DNA of 33,851 nt from Anaeromicropila populeti (GCF_900112775.1 NZ_FOYZ01000022.1:1-33851), one strand, 5' to 3'. Positions 10,001 to 17,019 are shown, numbered from the stretch's first letter. Program-made: numbers and translations. The notes: a model not told the origin generated them from the letters alone.

Positions 10001-12514
10001 GCAAGGTGTTTAGAGGATTTAACCAGTGAGACATCGAAAGAATGGAATTATATATATATGCTATTCGATGATAAAGAGAAGCTTGATTATGTTGATTTGA
10101 ATAGCTTAATGAGTCGGTTTGAAAAATGTGCAAATAATATGTCTGCACTAGAAGAATGGATTGATTACTGTGCTATTACAGAAAAGTGTAAAAATCTTGG
10201 ATTGGGTGAATTCATAGAAGAAGTAAGTAATGTTTGTATCGATACAAAAGTAATTGTAGAAGTATATCAGAAAAGATTTTATCGTTCTTGGCTAGATGCG
10301 ATGATACCCAAGTATCCATCAATTAATTCATTCAGAAGAAGAAGTCAAGAAAGCATTATTGAAGAATTTAGAAATTTGGATTTGCTTCAAATGAAGATTG
10401 CCCGTATACGTGTAAGAGAAAAGTTGCTAGCTAAGATACCCGATATCAATCGGATGACAGCAGCGTCTGATGAAATTGCAATACTTAGGCGAGAATTAAA
10501 TAAGCAAAGAAGAATTATGCCATTGCGAAAATTATTCAGAACAATACCAAATTTATTAATGGCTATCAAACCTTGCCTAATGATGTCTCCATTATCTGTT
10601 AGCTTGTTCTTACAGGCTGACAGTTATGATTTCGATTTGATAGTATTTGATGAAGCTTCCCAGGTTCATACAGAAGACTCGATTGGAGCTATCATGCGAG
10701 GAAAGCAAATTGTCATAGCTGGTGACTGCAAACAATTACCTCCAACAAGCTTCTTTGCAGCAACGACATCAGATAATGACTTTGATTCTGACGATGAAGA
10801 TGAAAATGAAGAAACAAATATATTTGAATCAATTCTTGACGAAGCAAGCACTATTTTGCCAGAGAGAATATTGAAGTGGCATTACAGAAGTCGCCATGAA
10901 AGCCTCATTGCTTTTTCAAATGCCAAGATTTATAACCATAGTTTGACCACTTTTCCATCTACAATAGAGAAAGTTGAAAACAACGGTGTAGAGTATGTTT
11001 ATGTCAAGAATGGTGTTTATGACAGGGGAGGGAAGAAATGCAACCTTGAAGAAGCAAAAGAAGTTGCAAATCTTGTTTTCAATCATATTAAAAACTCTTC
11101 AAACAGAACACTGGGTGTTATCACCTTTAGCGAGGCTCAGCAACATGCAGTAGAAAATGCTATTCAGCAAAAACGATTACAGCATCCAGAATATGAAGAT
11201 TTTTTTAATGAAGAGAAATTGGACGGATTCTTTATAAAAAATCTGGAGAATGTTCAGGGAGATGAACGTGATACAATTATCTTTAGTATTGGCTATGCAA
11301 AGGATACTAATGGCGTTATGTATATGAATTTTGGACCACTGAGCAGAGACGGAGGTTATCGAAGATTAAATGTTGCAATTACAAGAGCAAAGTATAATGT
11401 CAAATTAGTTGGTTCTATATACCCGACTGATATAAGGCTAGAAAGTACTAATTCAGAGGGTGTTAAGATGCTTCGGTCATATATTGAATTCGCAATACAG
11501 GGACAAAAGGTTTTGGATACAGAAATATCATCTAATGATGTGGTAAATGTAGATTCGCCTTTTGAAGAGGCAGTATATGATTTCTTAATCAAAAATAACT
11601 ATCAGGTATCGACACAAGTCGGTTGTTCAGGCTATCGCATTGATATGGCTATTAAGCATCCAAGTTTAAGCGGCAGATTCGTGATAGGAATTGAATGCGA
11701 TGGCGCAACATATCATTCTTCAAGGACGGCCAGAGAGCGGGATAGGTTACGGCAAACAATACTAGAGGATATTGGATGGAAAATCTATCGCATTTGGTCA
11801 ACGGATTGGATAAAGGACCCAATTACTGAGGGACAGAGGCTCTTGGAAGCAGTGGAAACGGCAATAAATAGCTATGTTGATGAATGTATAGAGGAAATCA
11901 GTGATAACTCTGCTTTGGAAGATGATAATGATAAAGTTTTAGAAGTTTCCGTTGAAAAGATTCAAATTGGTGTTGATTCTTTATCTGATTATGAGTTCTT
12001 AAATTATGAAGAAGCAAATATTTGGGAAGTTGACCGGGATTATAATGATAATAGATACCTTGGAAATGTTATTGAATATGTTGTTAAAAAAGAGTTTCCA
12101 ATTCATTTTGAACTGTTATGTAAGAGGGTGGCTCCGCTTTTTGGAAATCAAAAAGCTACTGTAAAGGTTAGAAATGGAGTAGAATTGGTGATGAGTAAGT
12201 ATTGTAATAGTGTATTCAAGAAAGGAGAGTTTTGCTGGCTTAAAGATAGTGATGATGTTACAGTTAGGATACCAACTGATTTAGTTAGCCGACCAATTCA
12301 ATATATAGCAGTTGAAGAACTGGGTGAAGCAATGTTAACGGTCATTAGTAATTCATTTGGAATTGCGAAGGACGATTTGTTTGTAGCAACGGCACGAATA
12401 TTTGGATTTAACCGTACGGGTGGAAATATACAAAGTGCTATGAATGAAACCTATGAGTATCTTCAGAAAAATAGTAAGATAAGATTATTAGATAATAAGG
12501 TTGCTTTAGTCTAA
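7019..12514 (+). CDS. DUF4011-helicase-Vsr-type nuclease, likely anti-phage protein (Hhe-like)
   Basis: This 1831-residue single-gene protein has an N-terminal DUF4011 motif (SLLDLGKRNRLLNYRD, near residue 15) and superfamily-1 helicase motifs: Walker A GPPGTGKSQ near 298, Walker B VFDEASQ near 1208 with GDCKQLPP after it, then VQGDERDTIIFS near 1415 and VAITRAK near 1452. About 900 mostly helical residues separate motifs I and II. A Vsr/DUF559-like nuclease domain (SPFEEAVYDFL near 1513, YRIDMAI near 1540, IGIECDGATYHS near 1556) precedes a DUF3320-like end. This order matches the DUF4011-helicase-Vsr architecture reported as an anti-phage system called Hhe, as I recall it. Such a protein could load on DNA and degrade it. 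GAGGTGG sits before the ATG. All nuclease and helicase motifs look intact. It stands alone between decayed genes, consistent with a self-sufficient defence cassette. Confidence 0.85.
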   Translation: MADLVSRIDSWKKSLLDLGKRNRLLNYRDTKRSNIKIVSPGLGDLYQYLVLDEKSLSFSFSYIWDEEGEEVENERVIQGDITTNRTIKEQQKTLKNLRDKARTAVEEQGVNILYLAFGFLQWTESLDSKQVMTSPIILVPVSISLDSLTSPYVLKLHEDEIVINPTLTYKMEHDFGIEFPEFEPNENSIIAYLNQIQDSVCIQGWKIDAECGLSLFSFLKMNMYSDIELHKEKIISHPILKALAGDKSNIENVPEEYSDYDHDNKQKPVDIYQVVDADSSQQDAILYSKKGISFVLQGPPGTGKSQTITNIISEALADGKKVLFVSEKMAALEVVHKRLSLSGLDDFCLMLHSHKVNKKEVLSELNRTLNTDKIRLQDDAIYQLNALEKQRERLNNYAKELHVICPPLNKSIYEITGKLAKLSDVPDVIFTIKDVEEFSVKKLNEFIFLLSDYSKTVGKMTIDYRDNPWKGVTLGTVSHIERQNIEKNIRDLLPKIKMLISEMVEAIQTVNYESEITMDSTKMLIMELKHLAQSPELPVEWFINENILAFRNKATEYHILESEFLSQKEFIKTIYNDKFFDLDAVQMRDELDSILIKINNNINTEHYSKSEEVYNSRNELEKELNVIKCKLNWTENDIKYLKEVGLNVDNTVQALAATIKILEILIKDIKPTEAWFDGQTFGKNIELAKKYKSTLMDIDEITLLLLKDFDREILDIDFSNIIKRYRTEYGSFLKTFKKEYRQDKKKMQALYTIPGTKIDDATILGALNKVKDIIEKRLWLEENQSSMAEFLGQYFLKSDTDWESVFSSIEEFQKLIIGCQNDLTDILKKNMIQGSIDLKQCKDAIIHFQEVVSNDFLNQLNRIVKIESPREKTDICTMARNSEELLKEIEKFNELIQGLLSTAIYNISFEQLSQGINALIQVQQYIKKINEKDQELKSIFKQEYSGVDTDWETIIKKLDWVIECQKLNETAKLPEHFIIRACEDTAVKKDCSNRARCLEDLTSETSKEWNYIYMLFDDKEKLDYVDLNSLMSRFEKCANNMSALEEWIDYCAITEKCKNLGLGEFIEEVSNVCIDTKVIVEVYQKRFYRSWLDAMIPKYPSINSFRRRSQESIIEEFRNLDLLQMKIARIRVREKLLAKIPDINRMTAASDEIAILRRELNKQRRIMPLRKLFRTIPNLLMAIKPCLMMSPLSVSLFLQADSYDFDLIVFDEASQVHTEDSIGAIMRGKQIVIAGDCKQLPPTSFFAATTSDNDFDSDDEDENEETNIFESILDEASTILPERILKWHYRSRHESLIAFSNAKIYNHSLTTFPSTIEKVENNGVEYVYVKNGVYDRGGKKCNLEEAKEVANLVFNHIKNSSNRTLGVITFSEAQQHAVENAIQQKRLQHPEYEDFFNEEKLDGFFIKNLENVQGDERDTIIFSIGYAKDTNGVMYMNFGPLSRDGGYRRLNVAITRAKYNVKLVGSIYPTDIRLESTNSEGVKMLRSYIEFAIQGQKVLDTEISSNDVVNVDSPFEEAVYDFLIKNNYQVSTQVGCSGYRIDMAIKHPSLSGRFVIGIECDGATYHSSRTARERDRLRQTILEDIGWKIYRIWSTDWIKDPITEGQRLLEAVETAINSYVDECIEEISDNSALEDDNDKVLEVSVEKIQIGVDSLSDYEFLNYEEANIWEVDRDYNDNRYLGNVIEYVVKKEFPIHFELLCKRVAPLFGNQKATVKVRNGVELVMSKYCNSVFKKGEFCWLKDSDDVTVRIPTDLVSRPIQYIAVEELGEAMLTVISNSFGIAKDDLFVATARIFGFNRTGGNIQSAMNETYEYLQKNSKIRLLDNKVALV

Positions 12515-12583
12515 AAATAATATTTTGCAGAAACGGAGTATGTTATATATGGCTGGCATTTAATATGAAATTATAAAAGAAAT

Positions 12584-12665
12584 AGGAGTATTATCAGAAA
12601 ATGTAAAGTAACCGATGAATAACCCACCGTTCCTATTCATCTTGATTTTTTGAGATAATACTCCT
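12584..12665. repeat. Nested inverted repeat
   Basis: Outer arms AGGAGTATTATC (12584-12595) and GATAATACTCCT (12654-12665) are perfect 12-bp complements. An inner hairpin GATGAATA (12614-12621) / TATTCATC (12634-12641) lies within them. It sits between the ends of two convergent genes, the helicase gene and the broken ribbon-helix-helix gene, so it may be a two-way terminator; a structured RNA or the end of a small mobile element is also possible. Confidence 0.6.
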
Positions 12666-12888
12666 ACATGGGCAGGAATATTTTGAGTTTAGAGCATTTT
12701 ACAATAAACCCTCTATATGAAATACCTTTTTCCAACAGCAGAATACCCTGCCGCATGGCTTCGGAGCGTTTTACCTATTGCTGTCTGCAGTAACAATCAA
12801 TAATCTTTGCACAGTCTGCATCCAGTCTGACGGTAAGATTGTTCGTTTTCGGGTTATCCGTTGGTGGTCTGCCTATTCGTGGACTCAT
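12664..12888 (-). pseudogene. Ribbon-helix-helix (CopG/Arc-like) regulator with an in-frame stop
   Basis: On the - strand an ATG at 12886-12888 with AGAGAGGTG upstream begins MSPRIGRPPTDNPKTNNLTV, a familiar start of small clostridial ribbon-helix-helix proteins. TAG at 12775-12777 ends it after 37 residues. Beyond that stop the same frame continues with KRSEAMRQGILLLEK, the expected second helix of this fold, to a stop at 12664. This is therefore a 74-codon gene with one nonsense codon. Its product would bind DNA as a dimer; the promoter module right beside it (12890-13093) is the obvious target and it diverges from that promoter. The truncated 37-residue form lacks half of the fold and should not dimerise normally. 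Confidence 0.7.
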
Positions 12889-12889
12889 G

Positions 12890-13093
12890 TAATCACCTCT
12901 CTTCTTGTCCGACAATTCGATGTTACATAATGTATGACAAAAATACAAGTCTAATTTCCTTATATTCCTAATTTTATGACATTGTGACAGAAATCTTCGG
13001 CTAACGAAACGGATTTTCATTTGATAATAGTAAGAAAAAGTAGAAGAATGAAAAAGAAAGGGGATTGAACTGGTTTGGGTGACGTGCTATACT
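12890..13093 (+). repeat. Regulatory repeat, copy B
   Basis: This is the second copy of the module at 4284-4482, including the 54 identical bases at 13023-13076. It lies between the divergent ribbon-helix-helix gene and the RES-domain gene. The retained purine-rich block upstream of the promoter is a good candidate for a regulator-binding or UP-element-like site. Together with the nested repeat and the broken regulator gene it accounts for the gap 12515-13134. Confidence 0.8.
13065..13093 (+). promoter_or_regulatory. Sigma-A promoter, copy B
   Basis: TTGAAC (13065-13070), a 17-base spacer, TATACT (13088-13093). It has the same hexamers and spacing as copy A. The start of transcription would be about 13100, giving a short leader of about 35 bases ahead of the RES-domain gene. 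Confidence 0.8.
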
Positions 13094-13107
13094 TTAGGAG
13101 GAAACAA

Positions 13108-13119
13108 ATGAGTATATAA
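13108..13119 (+). other. Three-codon leader ORF
   Basis: ATG AGT ATA TAA (13108-13119) follows a perfect AGGAGG (13096-13101) at a six-base spacing. Its stop codon abuts the next ribosome site AAGGAGG (13118-13124). Ribosomes should start here readily, so it could couple or tune translation of the RES-domain gene. It may also be a remnant of an older gene start. Confidence 0.4.
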
Positions 13120-13134
13120 GGAGGAACAATGTAG

Positions 13135-14070
13135 TTGAGTTATGAAAAAATCTTAGAAGATGATTGTATGAAATTACCATTAGACTATGACGAAGATGAT
13201 TTTTTAAAAGTCTTGATGGGAAAATTAACTGATTATGAAATTTTATTGGAGAACCTTCTTATTAATGAAGAGGAAAAAACTAAAATATTGGATTCAGCAC
13301 GAGAGTTTCATTGTATGATTTATGAAGTTTTCACTTTTGAATACATAGGACAGCATAAAGGTGCACTTGAGTGCTTTAATGAAATATTAGATAACTGTTC
13401 TGAAATTGAAGAATTCAAAAGAAAATTAACAGAAAAAGAGTTTTTACGAATAAGGTATGGTGAATATACAGAAGATGAAATGTTTCATATACCTTTTAAT
13501 AAAAGACGAAAGGTAAGAACACAAAGATACAGTTACCCGGGACTACCTTGTTTGTATCTTGGGGAGACAGAAGAATTGTGTTTAGGGGAAATTGGAAGGA
13601 ATGTTGATGAAAAGAAAACTATTGCGGTTATTAGGAAAAAAGGAATGGACATTAATATTTTAGATATTGCATATACTCCCGCAGTTATTCTTGAAAAATA
13701 CATAAGAAGTCGAGATACTAGCTTAGTGAAAAGCTATTTAATTTTGTGGCCCTTATTATTAGCTTGTTCAGTTTGTGTTAAGGAAAAGGAAGAACCCTTT
13801 AAGCCTGAGTATATGATTCCGCAAATGCTCTTAGAATATCTACTTAAAACAGATATTAATAATGTTAAAGCAACTGAAACATTTCATGTTATGGGGATAA
13901 GATATTTTTCAGATAGTAGCAATTTGGTGAGTAAAGTTAGAGGAGCAACTTCGGAAGAAGAATTAAATAAATATTGTAACTATGTTTTTCCAGCAATACC
14001 GAATGTTTTAAATAAACCATTTTCACATTTACATAAATATTTTTTTGTTGATGAGATTAGAATAGAGTAA
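13135..14070 (+). CDS. RES-domain protein (possible NAD-degrading toxin)
   Basis: The 311-residue protein carries a RES-like core: RIRYGE near residue 105, HIPFNKRRKVRTQRYSYPGL near 118-137, CLYLGETEELCLGEI near 139-153 with Glu152, and a later SLVKSYLILWPLLLACS segment with Ser195. The R-E-S residues that name the domain are thus present. Known RES proteins destroy NAD+ by phosphorolysis and are usually paired with an Xre-type antitoxin. No antitoxin is adjacent, and an extra 100 N-terminal residues are present, so this may be a different branch. The start is TTG 13135: an ATG at 13129 is followed directly by TAG. AAGGAGG (13118-13124) serves either. Promoter copy B drives it. Confidence 0.7.
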   Translation: MSYEKILEDDCMKLPLDYDEDDFLKVLMGKLTDYEILLENLLINEEEKTKILDSAREFHCMIYEVFTFEYIGQHKGALECFNEILDNCSEIEEFKRKLTEKEFLRIRYGEYTEDEMFHIPFNKRRKVRTQRYSYPGLPCLYLGETEELCLGEIGRNVDEKKTIAVIRKKGMDINILDIAYTPAVILEKYIRSRDTSLVKSYLILWPLLLACSVCVKEKEEPFKPEYMIPQMLLEYLLKTDINNVKATETFHVMGIRYFSDSSNLVSKVRGATSEEELNKYCNYVFPAIPNVLNKPFSHLHKYFFVDEIRIE

Positions 14071-14373
14071 AAATTGAAATAATGACAAAATTAAGAACTT
14101 TAAGGTTGAGCTGTCGTTTGACTTGAGTGGAAAAAGAATAATGAATTATACTTCCCATAAAGATATGTCCCATACGGAAAAGGCGAGTGATTGCGGGATT
14201 GGATGCTTACAATTGAAGAAAATATTGTACGCAGAAAAAGGAAGATAAATTCAATGAATTTAACATTGATGCACGTAATCAAAATATGAAACTTTGTGTA
14301 GATTATCGGTATATATAATGAATATGGTAAGCAAATACATAGGTATTTTGGAAATATTCTAAAGGAGAATGAG
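14071..14373 (+). other. Decayed sequence between genes
   Basis: This 303-base stretch has no convincing gene. A frame through VELSFDLSGKRIMNYTSHKD and on to the stop at 14248 looks protein-like but lacks a ribosome site and a recognisable family. It is best read as gene debris. Confidence 0.4.
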
Positions 14374-14598
14374 ATGTTCTTTTTATATGATACGGACAGT
14401 GAATTTAGAAATACATCATATGATTGCTACTCAAGGCTTATTAAAAAGTTTTTGTTCCTCAAGGATCAGACAGAAATGTTATTTCTTTTTATTAAAGATA
14501 ATCACAGAGTTGTGAGTGAACAGAGGTTTAGTTCTGGAATACCATCAATTTCGGAAGAAATAATGGATTGGATCGATAAGACTTGGGCAAAGTATTAG
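14374..14598 (+). CDS. Small hypothetical protein
   Basis: ATG at 14374 follows AAAGGAG (14361-14367) at a six-base spacing and encodes 74 residues. The sequence is aromatic and acidic, ending SEEIMDWIDKTWAKY, with predicted helices and no membrane segment or enzyme motif. I do not recognise it. It lies among gene fragments, so it could be the shortened remnant of a larger gene, but its good ribosome site argues for translation. Confidence 0.45.
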   Translation: MFFLYDTDSEFRNTSYDCYSRLIKKFLFLKDQTEMLFLFIKDNHRVVSEQRFSSGIPSISEEIMDWIDKTWAKY

Positions 14599-14685
14599 GT
14601 TAATCTTCTTGCCTTTGCTTATGGTCGGAAAAACAGTTTTGCAAAAAAGTAATCTTTTCAATCTGAATTCTCTGTATAGAAAGAA

Positions 14686-14823
14686 GCCAAAGAAATCATT
14701 TATCAAAGGAAGCAAGAACTAGAAATTCTATTTATGTACTATTGGATACAGGACATGGAAGGTGCCAATGATTATTGGCAGGAGTATTTAGAGGCAGTGT
14801 TGCCAGCTTTAAAGAAGGAATAG
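14686..14823 (+). pseudogene. Gene fragment (C-terminal piece)
   Basis: An open frame from 14686 to the TAG at 14821-14823 encodes a natural-looking protein tail (YYWIQDMEGANDYWQEYLEA, ending ALKKE). There is no start codon with a ribosome site, and the frame is closed by a TAG shortly upstream. It looks like the 3' end of a gene whose front has been lost. The family is not recognised. Confidence 0.4.
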
Positions 14824-14839
14824 CACAGGGGGTGTTCTG

Positions 14840-15080
14840 GTTGCAGATACGAAAGGTAAGAATTGTATCCAATAATATATGCTATGGTCCAGAACCACTT
14901 CCTGAGGACGAAGTGGAACAGCGTTTGACTATATCTGTTAGTGGTAGAGTATGGTTTACAGGATATAAGTATGCCAATGGCTTTAGTAAATTTGAGATTT
15001 GCAGAAGACAACATTTTTCTATCGGAAGACCTAAGGAAGAAAATCAATTGCATAAAAAGGGAGGCTCGCTCCACAGCTAA
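14840..15080 (+). pseudogene. Possible remnant of a small conserved protein
   Basis: From TTG 14840 the frame reads IRKVRIVSNNICYG, EPLPEDEVEQRLTI, then GRVWFTGYKYANGF, a compact mixed alpha/beta pattern that looks coding. The stop is at 15078-15080. The ribosome site (GGGGGTG at 14828-14834) is plausible for TTG. It overlaps no other gene but follows a fragment in another frame, so it may be a short real gene or a remnant. No function can be assigned. The stretch 15081-15118 holds only a short AGCTAAA/TTTAGCT palindrome. Confidence 0.4.
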
Positions 15081-15118
15081 AATTTAGCTATTTTGCGATG
15101 CCCCCCATTGTTTGGTTT

Positions 15119-15180
15119 TAATTAACAAAAATTATTGACTAGTACAAAAAAATAGATTATAATGCATATGTTGTTAATTA
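15119..15180 (+). promoter_or_regulatory. Inverted repeats flanking the cluster promoter (operator candidate)
   Basis: TAATTAACAA (15119-15128) and TTGTTAATTA (15171-15180) are perfect complements placed symmetrically, six bases before the -35 and seven bases after the -10. Each is also half of a longer palindrome of the form TTGTTAATTAACAA. This is what a dimeric repressor site, or a looping pair of sites, would look like. No regulator gene is in the cluster, so it must be encoded elsewhere if real. Confidence 0.5.
15135..15163 (+). promoter_or_regulatory. Sigma-A promoter of the biosynthetic cluster
   Basis: TTGACT (15135-15140), a 17-base spacer, and a consensus TATAAT (15158-15163). It is the best promoter in the window. 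Transcription should start near 15170, about 48 bases ahead of the carrier-protein gene, and probably covers much of the run to 29120. Confidence 0.85.
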
Positions 15181-15217
15181 GTTCAATAAACAAATGTAAG
15201 GAGAAGGGAGTGAAGGA

Positions 15218-15460
15218 ATGAATAAGGAGGACATATGTAATGAAATATTGGATAATCTAAGGAAAATATGCAAAGGTCATGAAGTATCAGCAGAATCTGA
15301 TTTTAACGAAATCGGCATAGATTCGGTAAAATATGTGGACTTTATAATTGAGCTTGAAAGCATATTCAATATTGATATTGATAATGATTTACTGATTTTT
15401 AAAGGTGATTACAAAGTTAAACATGTTATTGATGAGATATACAATATTGTTAATACATAA
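15218..15460 (+). CDS. Acyl/peptidyl carrier protein
   Basis: This 80-residue stand-alone carrier protein has the four-helix pattern and the phosphopantetheine site in GIDSVKYVDF, with Ser36. The acidic composition and length fit a free carrier of NRPS-like or fatty-acid-like systems. It must be charged by a phosphopantetheinyl transferase, which is not in the window. It is the first gene after the promoter, and the adenylation enzyme at 21608 is its likely loading partner because that enzyme has no carrier domain of its own. It is probably the scaffold on which the other enzymes work. AAGGAGAAGGGAG lies upstream of the ATG. Confidence 0.9.
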   Translation: MNKEDICNEILDNLRKICKGHEVSAESDFNEIGIDSVKYVDFIIELESIFNIDIDNDLLIFKGDYKVKHVIDEIYNIVNT

Positions 15461-15487
15461 GCAGTTAATAAATAAGCAGTTAATAAA
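15457..15487 (+). repeat. Tandem 15-bp repeat at the carrier-gene stop
   Basis: The unit TAAGCAGTTAATAAA occurs at 15458-15472 and again at 15473-15487. The first unit contains the stop codon of the carrier gene. A replication slip is the simplest origin. The GTTAATA core resembles the half-site at the promoter, so a regulatory role is possible but unsupported. Confidence 0.65.
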
Positions 15488-15682
15488 TAAAATTATAAGG
15501 AGGCGTAAGAAGGTTTATAATAAATAGAGTAAATAATTGATATAATTTACATATGAATAGCATTAACGCAAACTATACAAATTATCAGTGTAAAAGATAA
15601 ACTGTTGCAACATACTCCATAAATAATCATGCTAATAACTCGTTCACAGTTTGGCTACTGATTAAGAGAAAGGAGAGTACTG

Positions 15683-15718
15683 GTGTATAATCATAATGCG
15701 TCAGACGTAAGAAAATGA
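15683..15718 (+). other. Eleven-residue leader ORF overlapping the radical SAM start
   Basis: GTG 15683 has AAAGGAG (15670-15676) six bases upstream and encodes 11 residues (YNHNASDVRK after the start) to TGA 15716-15718. That stop overlaps the radical SAM ATG (15715-15717) as ATGA. The radical SAM gene has no good ribosome site of its own, so coupling through this short frame is a sensible explanation. The rest of 15488-15682 holds an AAGGAGG (15497-15503) with no start codon behind it and a TATAAT (15541-15546) without a matching -35. Confidence 0.45.
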
Positions 15719-17019
15719 ATAATTTTAAAAAATACTTAGAGAAAAAGGAATCACAAGAGTACATTGTTGATTACCAGAGAATGTTTAATAAATATGATAA
15801 AAGTGCTGAAGAAATGTTAAATGAGGATAAAATTAAAATTTTTAACTCAGATGTAAATGAAAGAGTTAATTTATACTTCAATTTTCCATGGTGTGAAAGA
15901 CGTTGTTTGTTTTGCAATTACACCAATGGAATAAAGAATGAAAGTATGCATTCAGCGTATATTAATAATTTGTTGGATGATTATAAAAGATACAAAGGGT
16001 TATTTGATAAAAGCGAAGTAACATCAATTTTCTTTGGTGGTGGAACACCATCTATTCTAAATGTAAATCTGTTAAATTATTACCTTGAAAATATAATGCA
16101 AATAACGAACCTGACAAAAAGTTATGTTGTGACAGTTGAATCTAATATAAACAATCTTTATGAAGAAAAGCTTGAGATAATTAGTAAATATGCCAATAGA
16201 ATTAGTATTGGGGTGCAATCGTTTGAAAAAAATGTGAGACTTGCTGCTAATATGCTTTTTGAACAAGATGAGATAATTAAAAGGTTAAGGCTGGCAAGAG
16301 AGTATATAAAAAATATGAATATTGATTTAATTTATGGAATGGTAAATCAATCAGAAAAAAAATTTTTAAATGACATTGAGTTATGTATAAACGAGAAAAT
16401 CCCATCTGTTACGCTTTACAGACTGGAGCTTCATAAAAATCTTGCGTATAGTAAAATGGCGTTAAATGGAAATTCTATACTTGATTACGAATTTCAGTGT
16501 TCGTGTATGTATATGAAAGCTCAGGAGATTTTTGAAAATGCAGGCTATATAGAGAATCCAAGTGGCTGGTTTGTAAAGAAACAATGCACAGAAGAAAAGT
16601 GGAATAACCGTGTATCAGATTGGAAGAGTAACAAATCTTATATCGGTTTTGGAAATGGAGCTTATAGTCATTTAGATAATTATTATTTATCAATGATTTG
16701 TGATGTTGACACGTGGTCACAGGAAGTTAAAAAAGGAAATATTCCAATAGAATTTATTCGAGAAAAATCCAATTTTGAGAAAGAAATGAAAAGTATTATA
16801 CGGATAATGAGAACAGAGCAGAAAATACGCAAGGTAAATATTACCGAAGGCTTGTTTACTGATCTAGAAATTGAGAAGCTAGAAGCAACAATTAATACTT
16901 TCCTTAAATATAATTTAGTAATTGAGGAGGGTGAAGAGTATAAGCTAACAAAGATTGGTAAAGGAAATATTAACTGGCTTATCTCAGATTTAATTTTAAA
17001 TGATGTAAGGCAAATTTAA
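15715..17019 (+). CDS. HemN-like radical SAM enzyme
   Basis: The 434-residue protein has the radical SAM cluster motif PWCERRCLFC (C60, C64, C67), which binds a 4Fe-4S cluster, then FFGGGTPS near 107-114 and RISIGVQSFE near 162-171, both typical of the HemN/HemW family. A C-terminal HemN-type domain follows. True HemN decarboxylates coproporphyrinogen. In metabolite clusters, members of this family instead methylate or cyclopropanate unactivated carbons using two SAM molecules. No other haem gene is nearby, so a tailoring role is more likely than haem synthesis. The reaction cannot be assigned from sequence. Its start overlaps the leader ORF, and the next gene follows after 53 bases. Confidence 0.88.
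   Translation: MNNFKKYLEKKESQEYIVDYQRMFNKYDKSAEEMLNEDKIKIFNSDVNERVNLYFNFPWCERRCLFCNYTNGIKNESMHSAYINNLLDDYKRYKGLFDKSEVTSIFFGGGTPSILNVNLLNYYLENIMQITNLTKSYVVTVESNINNLYEEKLEIISKYANRISIGVQSFEKNVRLAANMLFEQDEIIKRLRLAREYIKNMNIDLIYGMVNQSEKKFLNDIELCINEKIPSVTLYRLELHKNLAYSKMALNGNSILDYEFQCSCMYMKAQEIFENAGYIENPSGWFVKKQCTEEKWNNRVSDWKSNKSYIGFGNGAYSHLDNYYLSMICDVDTWSQEVKKGNIPIEFIREKSNFEKEMKSIIRIMRTEQKIRKVNITEGLFTDLEIEKLEATINTFLKYNLVIEEGEEYKLTKIGKGNINWLISDLILNDVRQI

Noticed and set aside
14772-15074. - strand frame of 100 residues opposite the remnant at 14840
   Set aside because: The + strand frame looks more protein-like, and the - strand frame has no ribosome site.
15457-15487. CRISPR-like repeat
   Set aside because: Only two adjacent units with no spacer are present, and no cas gene is seen anywhere in the window.
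15541-15546. TATAAT as an internal promoter before the radical SAM gene
   Set aside because: No -35 box lies at a suitable distance, and the region is very AT-rich, so the hexamer is expected by chance.
15715-17019. Haem biosynthesis gene hemN or hemW
   Set aside because: The family motifs fit, but no haem genes are nearby and the gene lies inside a metabolite cluster, so a housekeeping name would mislead.
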